Assembly: GCA_035578905.1 (NCBI GenBank)
Contig: JAQJVL010000003.1
Span: forward strand, 9,322,509 to 9,386,508
Length of the DNA: 64,000 nt
Direction of reading: 5' to 3'
Origin: Stictocephala bisonia
Taxonomy: Eukaryota > Arthropoda > Insecta > Hemiptera > Membracidae
A program made the translations under genes and the position numbers. This document shows positions 46,720-61,718 of the stretch, piece by piece (position 1 is the first letter of the stretch; the number at the start of each line of letters is the position of its first letter). The notes under the pieces are model-generated. The model ran no database searches, had not been told where the DNA came from, and was given only the letters and a program-made list of their open reading frames with translations.

Positions 46720-49392
46720 CAGTCAAACCTCAATATAACAAATTTCAAGGGACCAAACCAAAAATTTTTTATATCAAGTTTTTGTTACAGCGAGGTTCGT
46801 TATATTTAGGTAGGTTAACTTACATTCGCTATATAGAGGTTCTCATCTCAATGTTTTGTATGGAGTACATACTGTATCACTAAACATTTTGAAATGTTAT
46901 ACAGTATATGTATTTACAGTATGTACATATACTGTACTACTGTACATACAGTACTGTGTAGTAGTACAGTATTGTGCACATACATAAAATTTATATTTTG
47001 AGGATAGCATAATTTAGCAAAATGATCCTCACTAATAGGTTAATTAGGTATTGTATACAGTGAATTAAACACATTTATGTTGTAAATATAGTAGTTAAAA
47101 CAAAGAAACTTTATTTGACAAATTAATAATAATATGTTCTTAAATTAAACAAAAATTACTATGCCTACAAGATAAAAAAAGTGTAGCCTAGTTTCTTAAT
47201 ACAGTACTACTGTACAGTAAAATAGACAGTATGTGTGGATGTACAGTAACAAACAATTAAAACAAGAAAACAATGAATACTTACACATTTAAGTGATTTG
47301 CATTTTGCACTTCGTTTATATCATTAATGACACTACTTTCGCCATTTTGTTCAGAAAAAAATCAGTGATATTGGTTTGCATACGTGCTGTTATCTTGATT
47401 AAGTCCATAGAGCAATCTAATTCCGTGATAGATTTCACCACACCGTCAGTCAAACCACCCTTCTTAAGAAAATAACACTTCAGCATTTGTAAAGCTTGTC
47501 GAGCCTCTTTTAAAGTCGGGTCAGGTGTTTCACAAACTGGTTCATCCTCGTCATCTTCTATGACATCCACATTTTCGTCTGGATTAGAGGTAACAGAAGA
47601 AATTATGTCAGAGTCGGTTAACTCTTCAGACACAGCCACATCGTCATCAAAGGAAACAAAGTCTTTGAACTAAGCATCATTCTGTAGTTCAAGCACTTCT
47701 TTGACTTTATCCCAGCCCTCCACGGTATCGATTTCTTGTGTAGGAGGTTGTTCTAAATTGTCCTCTTCAGTTGTGACAGTAAATCCACTCTTCTTGAAAC
47801 AATTAGAAATCGTAGTTTCTGTAACTTTATTCCACGCTTTTCTTATCATCTACATGGCATCCAAAACATTGATATTTGTAGGCAAACGGCTTTCCATGTC
47901 TCTAAGGAACTACTTTTAAGACTTCGCATAATGCCCTGGTCAAGTGGTTGCAGTTTAGAGGTTGTATTTTGAGGCAGATATTCAACCTTAATGTTGCTCA
48001 GTCTAGGGATGTCTCCATGTGCCATACAGTTATCAATGAAGATGAGAATTTTTCTTTTTCATCTCCTTGTTAAGACTTAGAAGCCATGAACTGAAAGTGT
48101 TACAGTTCATCCAAGGCTTTGCATTCACCATGTTGTCTGTAGGAAGTTCATTCACATTTTTAAAACAACGTGGATTTTTGGATTTTCCAATCACTAACGG
48201 TCTTAGCTTGTGAGTCCCTGTGCAGTTTGTCCCTAGCATAACTGTTAAACGATGTTTACTATTTTTCCCACCATGACATTTATCACCCTTAAAAGACAAT
48301 GTTTTGTCAGGTAGGCATTTAAAAAAACAATCCAGTTTCATTGGCATTGTAGATATTTTCTGGTTCATATCCCTCAGTTACCGAAGCAAGTTTTTCTTTC
48401 CATTCAGTACAAACATAATCATCAACTTTTGCACTTTCACCGCACACTTTTCGAAAAATAAGCTCATGTCGTTTTTTGAAGTTTGCTAACCATCCATTGC
48501 TAGCTTGAAATTCCTCGTGTCTTAAGTTCAGAAGCAAACTGTTTGGCTTTTTCTTGAAGAATGGGCCCGCTTATTGCAATGTTTTTGTCGCGTCACTGCT
48601 TTAGCCACTTAATCACTCACTCATCTACATCTTTCAGCTCACATGACTAACTTTTTACATCTTTCAGCTCACATGACTAACTTTTTTATTTTAGAATTAA
48701 GAACATTTCCCTCATCAAACTTCTCTTTCTTCTTCAAAATTGTAGCTAAAGTGCTGGGTGGTATGCCAAACTCTTTAGCTATGTCCAATTTTTTTCTTGT
48801 TGGATTGTCCTCAACGCACTTTATAATTTTATGTTTACACTCAACGCTAAAAGCGCACCATTTCTTTTTGTTTTGATTGCCGTCCATCGTAACTAAATAA
48901 ACTCCTACAACTTTGTTTTTGAAATTTGTTAATGATGGAGTATCATTAAACTCCCACACTCGCACGATTGTACGGTGATAAGATAATGGAACAACTACAG
49001 TAGGCCTATATTGTTCCCACACTCCACACAGTCCAAACAGATAATCAATACTGAATAATCACAACAAACATACATAGACGATAGCTGGGACAGAAAGCTT
49101 TCCTGTTCAGACACGATTCTGTTTCAAAGAATTTATTCCTCCTTTGTCAACATTCGTTAATGAGGTACAGTCGTAAAAACTTCGTTATATAGAGGTAAAA
49201 TTCGTTATGTAGGCTGGATTATTTTTCTTGGTATTAAACAAATTCGTTATGTTGAGGTTGTGGGTATGTTTTGTTCGTTATGTAGATATGAAATTTACAT
49301 TGTCCCTTATGGGAGGGTTGTAGGAGATTTGTAAAAATTCGTTATATCAAGGAATTCGTTATATTGAGGTTCGTTATATCAAGGTTTGACTG
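46720..49392 (-). mobile_element. Tigger/pogo-type DNA transposon
   Basis: The ends CAGTCAAACCTCAATATAAC and the inverted right copy (CAGTCAAACCTTGATATAAC) are flanked by TA (46718-46719 and 49393-49394). Extra inner copies of TTCGTTATA and TTCGTTATGT occur near both ends. The element is 2673 bp with a broken transposase on the - strand. It lies in UGP2 intron 2. Confidence 0.92.
47316..48887 (-). pseudogene. Tigger (CENP-B-like HTH, DDE) transposase, broken
   Basis: Starts at ATG 48887. The first HTH reads MDGNQNKKKWCAFSVECKHK, then KKLDIAKEFGIPPSTLATIL. The second (CENP-B DNA-binding) HTH reads ASNGWLANFKKRHELIFRKV. The DDE domain follows with NIYNANETGLFF (first Asp replaced by Asn), KGDKCHGGKNSKHRLTVML and GKSKNPRCFKNVN. 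After a frameshift comes an acidic C-terminal tail (DVIEDDEDEPVCETPDPTLK) with a helical end. There are several stops between the blocks. The family usually has D at the N(A/N)DETG position, so this copy is also catalytically damaged. Confidence 0.82.
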
Positions 49393-49399
49393 TACATAG

Positions 49400-51235
49400 G
49401 TAAAAAAAGATTAAATTGTTACAAAAAATATTTGCTTTTAAAATGTTCACTCACATTTGACATATTTATCTGGATATTTGTTATATATCACATTACTTAC
49501 TCTGCAGCAAGCACAATGTCATTTCCAATAGCTTAAGTCTTTTTTGCAATTAAAAGTAAGGATAAAAGAATGTATTTGCTTTCTAGTAAAGTCTCGGTTG
49601 AAGTTACAGTTTGACTTGTTCTTTTTTTACCTATTACTGATAGTAAACTTACTTTACTAAAGTAAATACGATTCAGCAAATGTCTTATCTCTCATACTAT
49701 TCTTGTTGTAACAAATATGTTTACATAAACTAGTTTGAACACAAAAAACTATGATGTGAAACGCACTGCTTTAATATTACTTAGTGTGATCTATCGTCTA
49801 GTTTGCTTGAAACTAAAACTCATGTTATTGATGTGAGAAAAGGTTAATAGTTGTGTCCAGACTGTCACTCCATCCAATTCAGTGCTGTGTAAAAATTGTT
49901 GTATAACTGATGTAATTTATTACTTAGCAGAAATGCCTCCTCTGCTAAAATTTTTATATTGTGGTTGAATACACTAAACCTTATACTTTCTCACACCTAT
50001 AAGAACAGATTTTGTTTTATATTTTTATTTTTTGTCGATAGCCAATTTTTTCCATCAAAAGTTATCTTGACAATTAATTGCCTTCTGTGATGTTTCATTA
50101 ACTTGTTATTAGCTCCAACAAACAATAATGTGCTTTTAACAAACAATAAAACCAACAGGTGACAAAGGTGCTTTTAAACAGTATTTTTCTCTTTAAAAAA
50201 AGTATTTTTTTGGAGTGGATGCATAACCAAACTATTAAAAATATGTTGGTTGTCATCTTTTTTATTCAACAGTTCAATCTGTTTTGATGATATTTAGTAT
50301 CTCCATTTTCTTCTCTGTACAGGTTTCATACAGTTGATTCTGAATGATAAATTCATATTGTACCAATCCGAATTCTGTTGAATTTCTGGAATAGATCGGT
50401 CGAGAAAACATTATGTAACAGAGTTATGAGTTCAAAAGATTCTGGAAATGTAACAATTTGTCAAACACAATTTGAATCCCATTACCATTACGTAAAGCAT
50501 GATTGCTTAAAATAATGTGAAACACTGATTTGTTTATCTCAAGTAAACAAGGCGTGTATTAGAAGTTTACTTCCACCTGAGGTCTCGTGTACAAGAATAT
50601 ATGTGGTAGGCCGCAAACGTTTTGGCCCATCTCCTTTTCAACACGTAAATTACTTTCTACCAGGACAATCACCGCCATTAGTCAGTGCAAACATTTCTGA
50701 CTAGCACAGTATTATTCAGTTTAAATTAGCACAGTGTTATTGTTAACATAATTTATTGCTAAAACTACGTTTTATTTTTATTTTATTTTTAAAGATCTTA
50801 GACCTTATTGTAAAAATCCAAACCATTCTCAATCTGGATTTTTTTTTTACCATTTCCTAGTTTTACCTTTATATTTTAAATTATTTTTCTTCATATTGTA
50901 ATGTGTATATTCACTGTACAATTTTGATTAATTATAATTTTGTGTGTAAGATTGTTTTCTTATGAACTGTTAAAAACTGTGATGAAACCCCGAATTGACA
51001 ATTTCAACACTACACTGGGACATAGCTGAAATAACTACACTTTTGTTTATAAGAAACTATAATTTTTTATTTAGTGAAAGACATCTCAACTAATTTGTAG
51101 AATTGAATATAGGCCATGATGCAAAACACATCCTAACCATCTAAATTGGTCTTTTATCTATTATACAGATAGAGCTGTACGGAACTGATGCACTAAATAA
51201 AATGAATTCTGAAAGGTTGTACAGATATTATTAGT
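49400..51235. other. UGP2 intron 2, nothing recognised
   Basis: AT-rich intronic sequence. A slightly GC-richer patch near 50570-50700 cannot be assigned. Confidence 0.45.
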
Positions 51236-51239
51236 ATAT

Positions 51240-51500
51240 TCATACTTAGGCGATATGTTCTATTCTCAGTCCTAACACTGTACGGCATCCACTCATCGGC
51301 GTGGATACTACTAGGAAGGTCTGGGTGTCCATTTTGGGTGTGGTGAGCAGGGTTTGGAAAGTGACTTGCAGAGGAAACTGAGAATCGGATTTGTCAGTTA
51401 ACTGAAAATCAGACTAATATTATAAGTTTGGATTCCACGATAAGTTGTAAGTCCCTAAGTTGACATGGCTATTAGGCTCTTAACCCTAACCCTGGCATCT
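51240..51500 (+). repeat. SINE family A, copy 3 (truncated)
   Basis: TTTGTCAGTTAACTGAAAAT, CAGACTAATATTATAAGTTT, GGATTCCACGATAAG and GCTATTAGGCTCTTA follow the inverse of the same blocks at 12060-12180. The 3' minisatellite-like part is missing here. Confidence 0.55.
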
Positions 51501-51839
51501 CCCAAAAATCAGATGGTAAGTAGTGATCTCCAGGTTGTCACCTGAATTTTAATTGACAATACCTGAAAATCTGTTGATGTTGCGCTCAGCCAATATATCA
51601 TATATTATAAATGTGCGTTGCCATTTTCGACGAGATTGTTTTACCATTGGATCTAGGATAGATGTGTTTATAAGAAAGCATGTACATTCATACAAAAACA
51701 TATATTTATAATACATTTTTGAAAAATTACCATTGTGTTATGATGGAAACAAAATTTGGAAACATAAATATCAGTCAAGTGGACCCTGTCACCAAGAGGT
51801 TACAGATTGCCTACCTGCTAATGAATAAGGTGTAAGCCA

Positions 51840-54800
51840 TAGAACATTTAACAAAATCATGTCTATTTAAATGTAAATTGCCATTAAGTAAAAAGACACA
51901 CAGAGTATTGCTGCTGTCTGATTGTTATGGCCGTGAATGTGGTGAACTATTACAATAATACTTTGGAGATGAATTTAGTGTATCCTCACTAATAAAGCCA
52001 AATGCAACATTTAAAAATGTTACTTCAAATGTAGATACTCTTACAAAGGAATACAGTAAAAATGACTATTTGGTAATTATGGGGGGCACAAATTATATTG
52101 ACAGTAAAACATACCATCAAATCTAAACCTGTCCTATAGTGGAACACATGCAGCACACAAATATTCTGTACCCAGGAGTTTTTAGAAGATACGATAAACC
52201 ATCGCTTAACAAAATGATAACTGATGCTAACAAATACTTAAATGATAGCATGTCTGAGCTGATTACATTAAATAACAATATATTCCAATCAAACCATTTT
52301 CAATTCATAGACAAGATCACACAGCTTGGAAGATCAGGAAAAGTTAAATTGTGTTATGCAATATCAAAAGCCATTATTAATAATATCACTGAAATGAAAC
52401 AAGGAGAGTAGCAAACAAATATTACAGGTGAAAATAGCCTGACAGACATCAATCATCCTATTACAACTACAGCTGTGACCATCCAACACCAGTCTGGGGA
52501 CAAAACAGGCTCATCAATATGGACTTTAAAAAACTGCCACTTCCTGCTGTTTGAGATACAGTCATGATTGCTGCCCTGATCAATTGATGATAAGTTTATC
52601 ACCACAGTGCAATGTGTCCAGTGAAAGTGCAGTGAAATATGGGCAATGTAGTGAAGGTGCTAGTTTTAACAACAACATATTACAGATTGTCAACTCTAAC
52701 AATGACAATTCGATAGATTATCTCTCTGAGAGGGAACCTATAATAAATAAAAATAACTGAACCATAACAAATAAAAACAATTTTTTAGCATGAGGGCTAA
52801 CAAATCATATCTAAATTTAGAGAAAATTTACTATGAACGTACAACCTGCTTTAATCTATTTATTTTGAATTTAAATATACAAAGCGTAATAAAAAAGTTG
52901 ATAAGTTACAACTAAGTCTAGATTCTCAAAAATTAAATCCAGTTATTATTAGTTTGTGTGAACACGGGCTTTCACCCTGGAATTGTGTTATGGCAAATAT
53001 ATTAAGATATTACAATCTTGGTACCATTTATGTTAGGAAGACAACTACTCATGGGGGTGTTTGTCTGTTTGTTAGGAAAGATAAACCTTTTACTGTAAGA
53101 GCTGATCTAAAAGATGAATCAGAAGACAGTATTTTTTAATGTGTAGCTGTAGAACTTGAATTAATGGTGGGAAAAAGTAATTTAAAGTGTGTTGTAGTAT
53201 CTGTTTATATAGAACACCTAGTAGTAATTTTAAACAATTCATTTGTAAATTGACTAAGTTTTGGAAAAAGTAAGGAGGGAAATTAAAACTAAATATTTAT
53301 TTTTGTGTGGCGATCTAAACATAAATATGTTAAAGGATGATAGGGAAAGACAAACATTTAAAAATGTTATAATGTCATTCAACTGCCAGGTTATTTTCAC
53401 AGAACCAACCAGAATCACAGTAAAAACCAAATCTTGCATTGATAATGTTATTACCAATGTCAACCTAAAATCAATTGTGGGTAAAGTTATAGACATGGGT
53501 CTTTCAGATCACAGCTCTCAAGCAATCTACTTAAATGAAAATAATTATTATTATGAATAAGAGAAAAATTATTTACACTAGAATGATAAAATATTAAGGT
53601 AGAATTGCAAGGTTTTGTTATACTTTACAAAAAGAAAATTGGACAGATTGTCTTTTCAAAAAAAAAAAAAACAAGTGATCAAGCATATGATAATTTTTTG
53701 TCTAAATTTCAGGAATTGTTTTTTTTCTGTTTTTTTCAACTAGCACGTTTACAGTTAATCCATCAAACAGTAATAAGAAAAAAACATGGATCACAGATGA
53801 ACTTAAAGAAGCTAGCAAAATAAAGAGAAAGTTATATAACCTTTAAAAAACTAATGAATCAGAAACATTTAAACAATATTTTAACAAATTAAAATCAGAA
53901 TACATCATAAATATTAAACAATGCAAAAAACAATTTAACAGTAGATTTATTCAAAATTCAAAAAATGTAAGTAAAGCTACTTGGTTGGTGGTGAAAGAAG
54001 AACTGGGTAGTTGGAGGGTTGATACTTGCCAAGAAATCAATTTAAAAGGCAAAATTATTAATAATCAAAAGAAGATATCAAATTGTTTTAATCATGAAGG
54101 AAAAACCTTTTTTCAAAATGGATACCAGTGACGGTGGGTGTTCCTCAAGGTTCAATTCTGGGCCAAATTTTGTTCCTAATCTTTATTAATGACTTTCCTC
54201 AAAATATTAGATCAAAATTAATAATTTTTGTCGATGATACAACTTCATTAACAACTGAAAAAACCCCAGAGGCCTTTAAAAAAACATATGTAGAACAAAC
54301 ATTAACAGAAATGTATAATTGGTTTAACAAAAATGACCTAAAATTCAACAGCTAAAAAACACAGATAATTTCCACACTTCACATAGCAAAATTGCAGATC
54401 TAGTACAATCTTTCACACTACCTTCTGGAGAAACCTGTATTTTTTCAGTTTTAACTAAGTTCTTGGGAATAGAAGTGGACGCATCTCTGAATTGGCAAGC
54501 TTATGTAAATGAACTTCAAAACAAACTAAGTAAATCAATATTTGCTATCAAAACTGTATCAGAAGTAACAGTCAAACAGACAGCTCTGATGGTATACCAC
54601 AGTTACTTTGTGTCCTTATTAAGATATAGTATAGTTTGTTGGGGCAGTTATTCAAAATTAAATTCAATATTTGCTCTGCAAAAAAGAGTCATTAGGTATA
54701 TTTTTAATCTAAAATATAGAGAATCTTGTAAAGAAACATTTAGAAAAAGCAGTATTTTGACAATTCCTGCACATTATATTTTAGAAATTTTAAAATTTGT

Positions 54801-54906
54801 AAAGAAGAATCCTTTATTGTTTGCAAAATTAGTAACCTCACACGGACACAACACAAGAAATGAATTACAATACAAATTCCCTTTTCATAATATATCAATG
54901 TTGTAA
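51840..54906 (+). pseudogene. LINE retrotransposon (CR1/Jockey-like), internally deleted
   Basis: The ORF1-like part (51890-52411) reads THRVLLLSDCYGRECGELL, then NDYLVIMGGTNYIDS. The DS/DC-G and GGTN motifs suggest the SGNH esterase-like domain seen in some LINE ORF1 proteins. ORF2 begins near 52860 with an endonuclease: ISLCEHGLSPWN, TTHGGVCLFVRKD, FLCGDLNINML, then MGLSDHSSQAI. The polymerase is damaged: fingers are lost between about 53990 and 54120, while VGVPQGSILGQILFLIFIND, IIFVDDTTS and the thumb (KRVIRYIFNLKYRESCKETF, ending HNTRNELQYKFPF) remain. It ends at a stop at 54904-54906. Stops and frameshifts occur throughout. Confidence 0.85.
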
Positions 54907-54909
54907 AAA

Positions 54910-57230
54910 GGCCCTTATTATTGTGACATTTCAATTATTATTTTTGCTGTACATAAAGTTATATTACAGTCAAGACTTTAAGGTAAACAGTTATCATGTG
55001 TGAACGATCGATTTGTAAACAGATGATCAGCTGTTATTTATTTTAATTTATTCATATGTATGTTTCTAACATTTGTTTTCTGTTCAACAATAAGTTATGT
55101 TTTGGGAATAAAACAGTTCAGTTTTTCTGTTCACACTAAAATGTTGTGTTTTTAAATTTGGTGACGAGGATAAGTATTATTTTGTTTTGTTTTTAGGTAG
55201 TTGTGTTTAGTTTAACAGTTTTCTTTTGTTTTAAACTCCTGGCTAACCACAGGGAGAAATATTTATTTACATAGTTCATGATATAGTGCTAGAACGGAAC
55301 TTTTACAATCATCAGTACATCTTACACCTGCAGGAAAGTTTCCTTGTTGGAGTCCTGCCATTCTTAGGTCAACAAGGTGGCGCCCTAATCCCTAGCTACT
55401 ATTTATGAACTTGGAAACATTTATTTGGGTGATAACTACTAAAAACTTTTCCCTTATACTTGGCCTGTCTCTTAGAAGAACCCCACCCCTTCTCCCTGAG
55501 CTAGCAAAGTTTTATACGGACAGGCGTGACATTATGTGGGAATCAAGCTGTTCAGTGTCAAGCCACATGAAATTAAGAGATATAAGAACTTTTCAGGTTT
55601 TGTTTGCTAACAAAAATTCTGATAGCAGCATGCTCATATAAAGTTAAAAATTTTTATGTAGAATTATTTAAGTGGAAACAGTTTAAATTATAATTTATTA
55701 TAACACTTATTTATTCCATTTTATATATTTTTTATTTTGTTTCACTGATGTGTCATACAAACTAGATAAAATTTAGAAACATACGGATATCCACAACATC
55801 TATTAGCACTACACTAAAGACATTTTGAATGGGTAGTCCTCCTTTTTTGTTTTTATAAAACAAGAACTTTTACTTATTTTATATAAAAAAAAGTGCTTCA
55901 TAATATTTTGTTTTCTTGACATTTCTGAGTAAAATGATGTACAATACATGTCTAGAAATATAATAAATTAAGTTTTTATACTTTTTAAAGTATACTTGCA
56001 TAGAGCATAAAAACAACCTGTCAGTAAAAAGGAATTCTTGCCTACCAGTGTTAGAGTTAATAAATGGCCCTTTTTAAGGATCAGTGATTGTAGTTAGTAA
56101 AAAAGATTACACTCATTCATCTATTCTAATCTTACTCATTTGCAACTAAAATTCCCCTATTTGTCTAAGATCGGCATCTTGAGGATAAAAAAATTGTAAA
56201 ATTAAATTTTTAATAAATAGGTTTTTATAAAAACGGCATTTCAGCATTAGTCTTCTGTGCTGATATTGATCAGTTGTTTCACTCTGTTGGCAGACTCAGT
56301 TCGCTGAATGTTATCACTGTCATACTTAAGTACTAATAATTTGTTCCTGATATTGTTTCTAAGGCCATTAGAGTCACGTTTATTCTTTCTATGAAATACA
56401 GACACGAAGATGTTTTCACTGTGCCACACATTAATACACATTAATATTTTGTCTTTGAACAGCAGATAAGTCATATGACTGAGTGTTCAAGTGCCAGTGG
56501 AACAGTCACATGTTCTTTGTCATAGTGTGTTGGTGTTGTTTACAGACAAACCTTTACATTACCTGTTAAGTTTCTTTTGTTCTAATTTATTAATGTTTGT
56601 CCACTTGTTCAATAGAAAGTGTAAATATCTATATAAAAGTGGTTTTTAATAGGCTAGATATGCCTAACCCTTCTAATAAGGTGTCAATAGATGTTGATAA
56701 GTTATCAAATAATTCAATATGTACTATAAACCTAAAATAAATGTATGTTCTCTGTTAAGAATTAAATTAATTTTATATTTGTCAAATGAAATATTTTTAA
56801 AATTGGAACTTTATATATTTATTTCTCCAAAAGCAAAATAACTTAAATTATGAATGTTCTTCACATTACTCAGAACAATGTGATATATTACAATTAGCAT
56901 CTGCTAACATACTGGGTCAGTTTAAAACAGATATTTGTAAAACACTAAGAATTTTTAAATGTACCTGGCAGTGCAGGCTAAAAAAAAATAAACTATGCCT
57001 GAAAGGTTAATGAATGGATCTTTTCTCAGTACAGTATTATCCAAAATATCACTTAAAAAATCAAATTACTCTCTGTTTGCGCTCTCTTTCAATATGTTTT
57101 AAATCTTGCTTCCATATTGAGTAATCAATAATTTGTCAAAGGGGCTACTCACTAGACAGTTCTATTTTATTTATAAGAATCTCAATTTCCATTGAGAGTT
57201 AAGATTGAAATTTCAAATTAAAATGGTCCA
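54910..57230. other. UGP2 intron 2, mostly nothing recognised
   Basis: AT-rich. GGTGACGAGGATAAG at 55160-55174 resembles a sequence seen after LTRs, but no LTR pair was found. Two open frames (55405-55641 on + and 56247-56474 on -) have no recognised motifs. Confidence 0.4.
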
Positions 57231-57599
57231 ATTACAATCTATATACTATAAAGCTCGATGTAGTAACTCACTCACTGACTGACACTAAATGTTGAGGCAC
57301 TTCCCGGCGTCCTACCCCCATCATTTGTATACTTGAATTGAAGCTCTCGGTCTGAAACCTTCAGGAAAATTCACAAAGTATACTTTTTTCACTCACAAAC
57401 AAGATGGCGGCCTTTTTGTACCCCAAACCTGTCCCAATGTATTTCATATAGGAAAATCACAAGAAAGTAGTTTTAAGACCTAACTTGAGTAAAATCTTCA
57501 AACCTTCACATTTCTACACGTGTAACAAATGTGCACCTTACAAATTAACTATGGCTGGTAACTGTGACATTTCTGGCGATCCGTGTACAGTGAGTTTAG

Positions 57600-59640
57600 A
57601 AGCTGTCTAGGACCCAGTTTTGACATTATCCTGATCGCTCTTTTTTGAAGCAGCAGAATACAACTGAGATTGCTTGTTGTTGTCCCTCCCCAGACTATGA
57701 GGCATGCAGGTATCTATCTCATGCAGGACTTGGAACAGAGGGTGGTATGCAGCTTTATTTGTGGCTTCATCACTAATGTACATAATTCTTTTTAGAACGT
57801 TCAGGCATGAACTTAGTTTCTTGGAAAGACTCTCAATATGATAATTTCATTGTATGTTGCTGTCAATTATCATTCCAAGAAACTTGGTGTGAGTTTCTAA
57901 TTTTACATCTGGAAGTGCGGGAATTTAAATATTTCTTCTTCCGAAAGCAAGCTGTTTGGTCTTATGAGTGTTAATTACTAAATCATTCTCATTAAAATAT
58001 TGGTATGCCATGTGCAGTGAAATGTATGAATTGATGACTAAGTTGTTTGAGGATGATCAGAGGGGAGCAGTGTGTGCCTAGGTATTGTGGTCTGTCATTT
58101 GTGAGGAGGATAAACAGGACTGACCCCAATACAGAGCTCTGAGTTATTCCCCTGCTGATTGGAAGATTCTTTGATATTGTTACTTGAGTTATGCCGTTTT
58201 GTATCTCAACAATTTGTCTTCTTCCTTCCCGATAACTCCTGAACCATACTTTTGCCTGTCCTTTCACTCCAAGTTGTTTGAATTTACTAAGAATCAGTTC
58301 ATGTGCCAGGCAATCAAAGGCTTTACTGAAATCCAACATGATACCAGCAACCATATTCCCTTCTTCCAAGAGGTTGATAATGAATTCTGCCAGTTTTATC
58401 ATGGCTGATGTTGTTGACCTTCCTTTGACAAGGAGGTCCATCAAGTCTTTTCAATCACCTTGGAAAATGTTGAAATTAATGAGATTGCTCTAAAGCTGCC
58501 TGCCTTGGTATGGGATCCGCCTTTTAGATTGGGGTAGACCTTGCTTTGTTTTAGGTCTGAAGGAAAGCGTCCTTGGCTTAAGGATAGATTTGTTATGCTG
58601 ACTAGAGGTGGTATGAGAGCTTTGCTACAATGTTTAAGTAGTTTTGCTGAAGAAATTTTGTTCAATCCGGCTGAGGTTTTGGGCTTAACGCTTTTTATTT
58701 TGGCCTTAATTTCTTGTTCATTAGTGTGAGGTAGTTGTGTTAATTCATGGTTTGAATCTGGTAGGTGAGGTGCAGTTTGTTATGAGGGTGTTGGTAGAGA
58801 TTTTTAACTCTTCTGCTATGTTAGTAAAGTGATGGTTTAAGTGGTTAGCGACTTTATATGGGTCGTTGGTTATCTGTCCTTCTATGTTGAGCTGAAATTG
58901 ACCTAGCTCTCGGATATGACTTTTCCTTTCGCTGTTAATATTATGCCACAGGGCTTTATACTTATTTTTGGCTTTTGTTACGTGATCTGCAGATAATTTA
59001 TGCCTTAGATTTTTCAGTTTTATATGGTAGTCTTTTGTGATTTTGCTCATTTCAGCTTTATCTGCTTCTTCTCCAGTCAGTTTGTGCCTACTGAGGCATT
59101 GTAGATATTTGTCCTTCAAATGTTTTGTTTCTTCATTGCTGTAGATTGACTGGTTTTGTACTTCTGTCAAGTCTTCTTTTTCTAGATGAGCCTTAAGCAG
59201 ATTTGGATTTTCTTGTCTGACTTTCTTAATTTTTTCATGTTTTTGTTTGGTCTACTTTGTATAAATTTAACTTTTCATGGTTGGGTGGTATTGTTCTGTA
59301 CTTCTGTCAAGTCTTCTTTTTCAAGATGAGCCTTAAGCAGATTTGGGTTTTCTTGGCTGAACTTTCTGCATTTTTTCAATATATTGTTTGGTTTACTTTG
59401 TATAAATTTAACTTTTCAGAGTTGGGTGGTATGATCGGATATTCCAGCGTGAATATTGTAGTTGCTTAACAAGGTCTTGTTCTAGGTTTGTACAAATAAA
59501 GTCTATGGATGTTGAAGATGTGGTTGTGATTCGAGTCTGAGGCAGAGGAAGTCTTGTGATGTTGTGGCTGCTTTAAGGTTTTTTTTAACATTTGATATAA
59601 CATGGTGCGAATCTGCATCATCAGCAGTAAATAAGTGAAA
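57600..59640 (-). pseudogene. LINE ORF2 copy, antisense in UGP2 intron
   Basis: Read on the - strand from 59640. Endonuclease remnants include a SDHT.QL-type block near 59440. An inter-domain helical region (KDKYLQCLSRHKLTGEEADK, then SERKSHIRELGQFQL and NHHFTNIAEEL) follows. The polymerase reads NKISSAKLLKHCSKALIPPL, then LSQGRFPSDLKQSKV..LKGG and FRAISLISTFSKVIEK, then GIMLDFSKAFDCLAHELILS (the first catalytic Asp, in DFSKAFDC). GITQSSVLGSVLFILLTND follows where QGS.LGP is usual. The FADD box is not readable. A terminal block with THTKFLGMIIDSNIQ follows. Stops are frequent. Confidence 0.85.
59158..59437. repeat. 140-bp tandem duplication inside the LINE
   Basis: GTACTTCTGTCAAGTCTTCT at 59158 recurs at 59298, and TTGTATAAATTTAACTTTTC repeats 140 bp apart as well. 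It encodes the same endonuclease-linker segment twice on the - strand and arose after or during insertion of this copy. Confidence 0.8.
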
Positions 59641-59977
59641 TAAATCATATATTGTTTACAAATAAATTTAAGAATGGGTTAAAAGTAATATTTTTGTAAA
59701 TTTCACTACTCTATATTAAGCATGTGCCGAGAATCTTCACTTCAAATAAGTGTATTTTAATTAATTTTAAATTAGTTATGTTGCTAAAATACTCCATCAA
59801 TGTTCTACTTCTACCTTTTTGTCTATTAAGTACTGATTTTAAATAATTTAGCAAAAACAATTCTGTTCACTCACTCGAACTAAGTTATTCTAACTAAATT
59901 ATTTACGACGTTACTTTGGAAATGTCAACATCTGGAATAGTACTTACTGTGTTTGTTGTAATATTTCTTACCTCTAG

Positions 59978-61310
<1,333 letters not shown>

Positions 61311-61456
61311 GAACCACCCTCCCACCCATACACACACACATTTGTATTGACCCACCCTCCCACCCATACACGCACATTGGTATTGATCCACCCTCCCACC
61401 CCTATATGTACAATGGTACTGACCCACCCTCCCATCCATACACGCACATTGGTATT
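61311..61456. repeat. 36-38-bp minisatellite, four copies
   Basis: GACCCACCCTCCCACCCATA followed by CACGCACATTGGTATT repeats from 61311, 61349, 61385 and 61421. It is C-rich on the + strand, in contrast to the AT-rich surroundings. Confidence 0.88.
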
Positions 61457-61718
61457 TGTTTTAAGATTAAAAATATTGTTTTATGGTGCTTCATTTATTT
61501 CAAAATCTACTAGACATGAAAAATGACACTGACTGAAAAACATTTTTTAATATAAAAATTAAAAAAAATTAATATATTTTTTAATTAAAAAAATATAATC
61601 TTTATTAGAAAAAAGATTAGTTGTCAGAACTTATTTTTTAATATCCAAGAACAATCTTCATTAACTGACAGTGTTGTTTAGTTGCAAATAAATACTAATA
61701 ATTTTAATTATTTTTCAG

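Noticed and set aside
51470..51500. Telomere-like repeats (TTAACCCTAACCC)
   Set aside because: Only two imperfect units inside a SINE copy, so not a telomeric tract.
55140..55180. LTR end and primer-binding site (GGTGACGAGGATAAG)
   Set aside because: The motif resembles sequence after some LTRs, but no TG...CA boundaries, second LTR or gag/pol frames were found.
57235..57620. Helitron beginning TCTATATACTATAAAG
   Set aside because: The 5' end looks right and a CTAG occurs at 57607, but no terminal hairpin precedes it and no helicase remnant is present.
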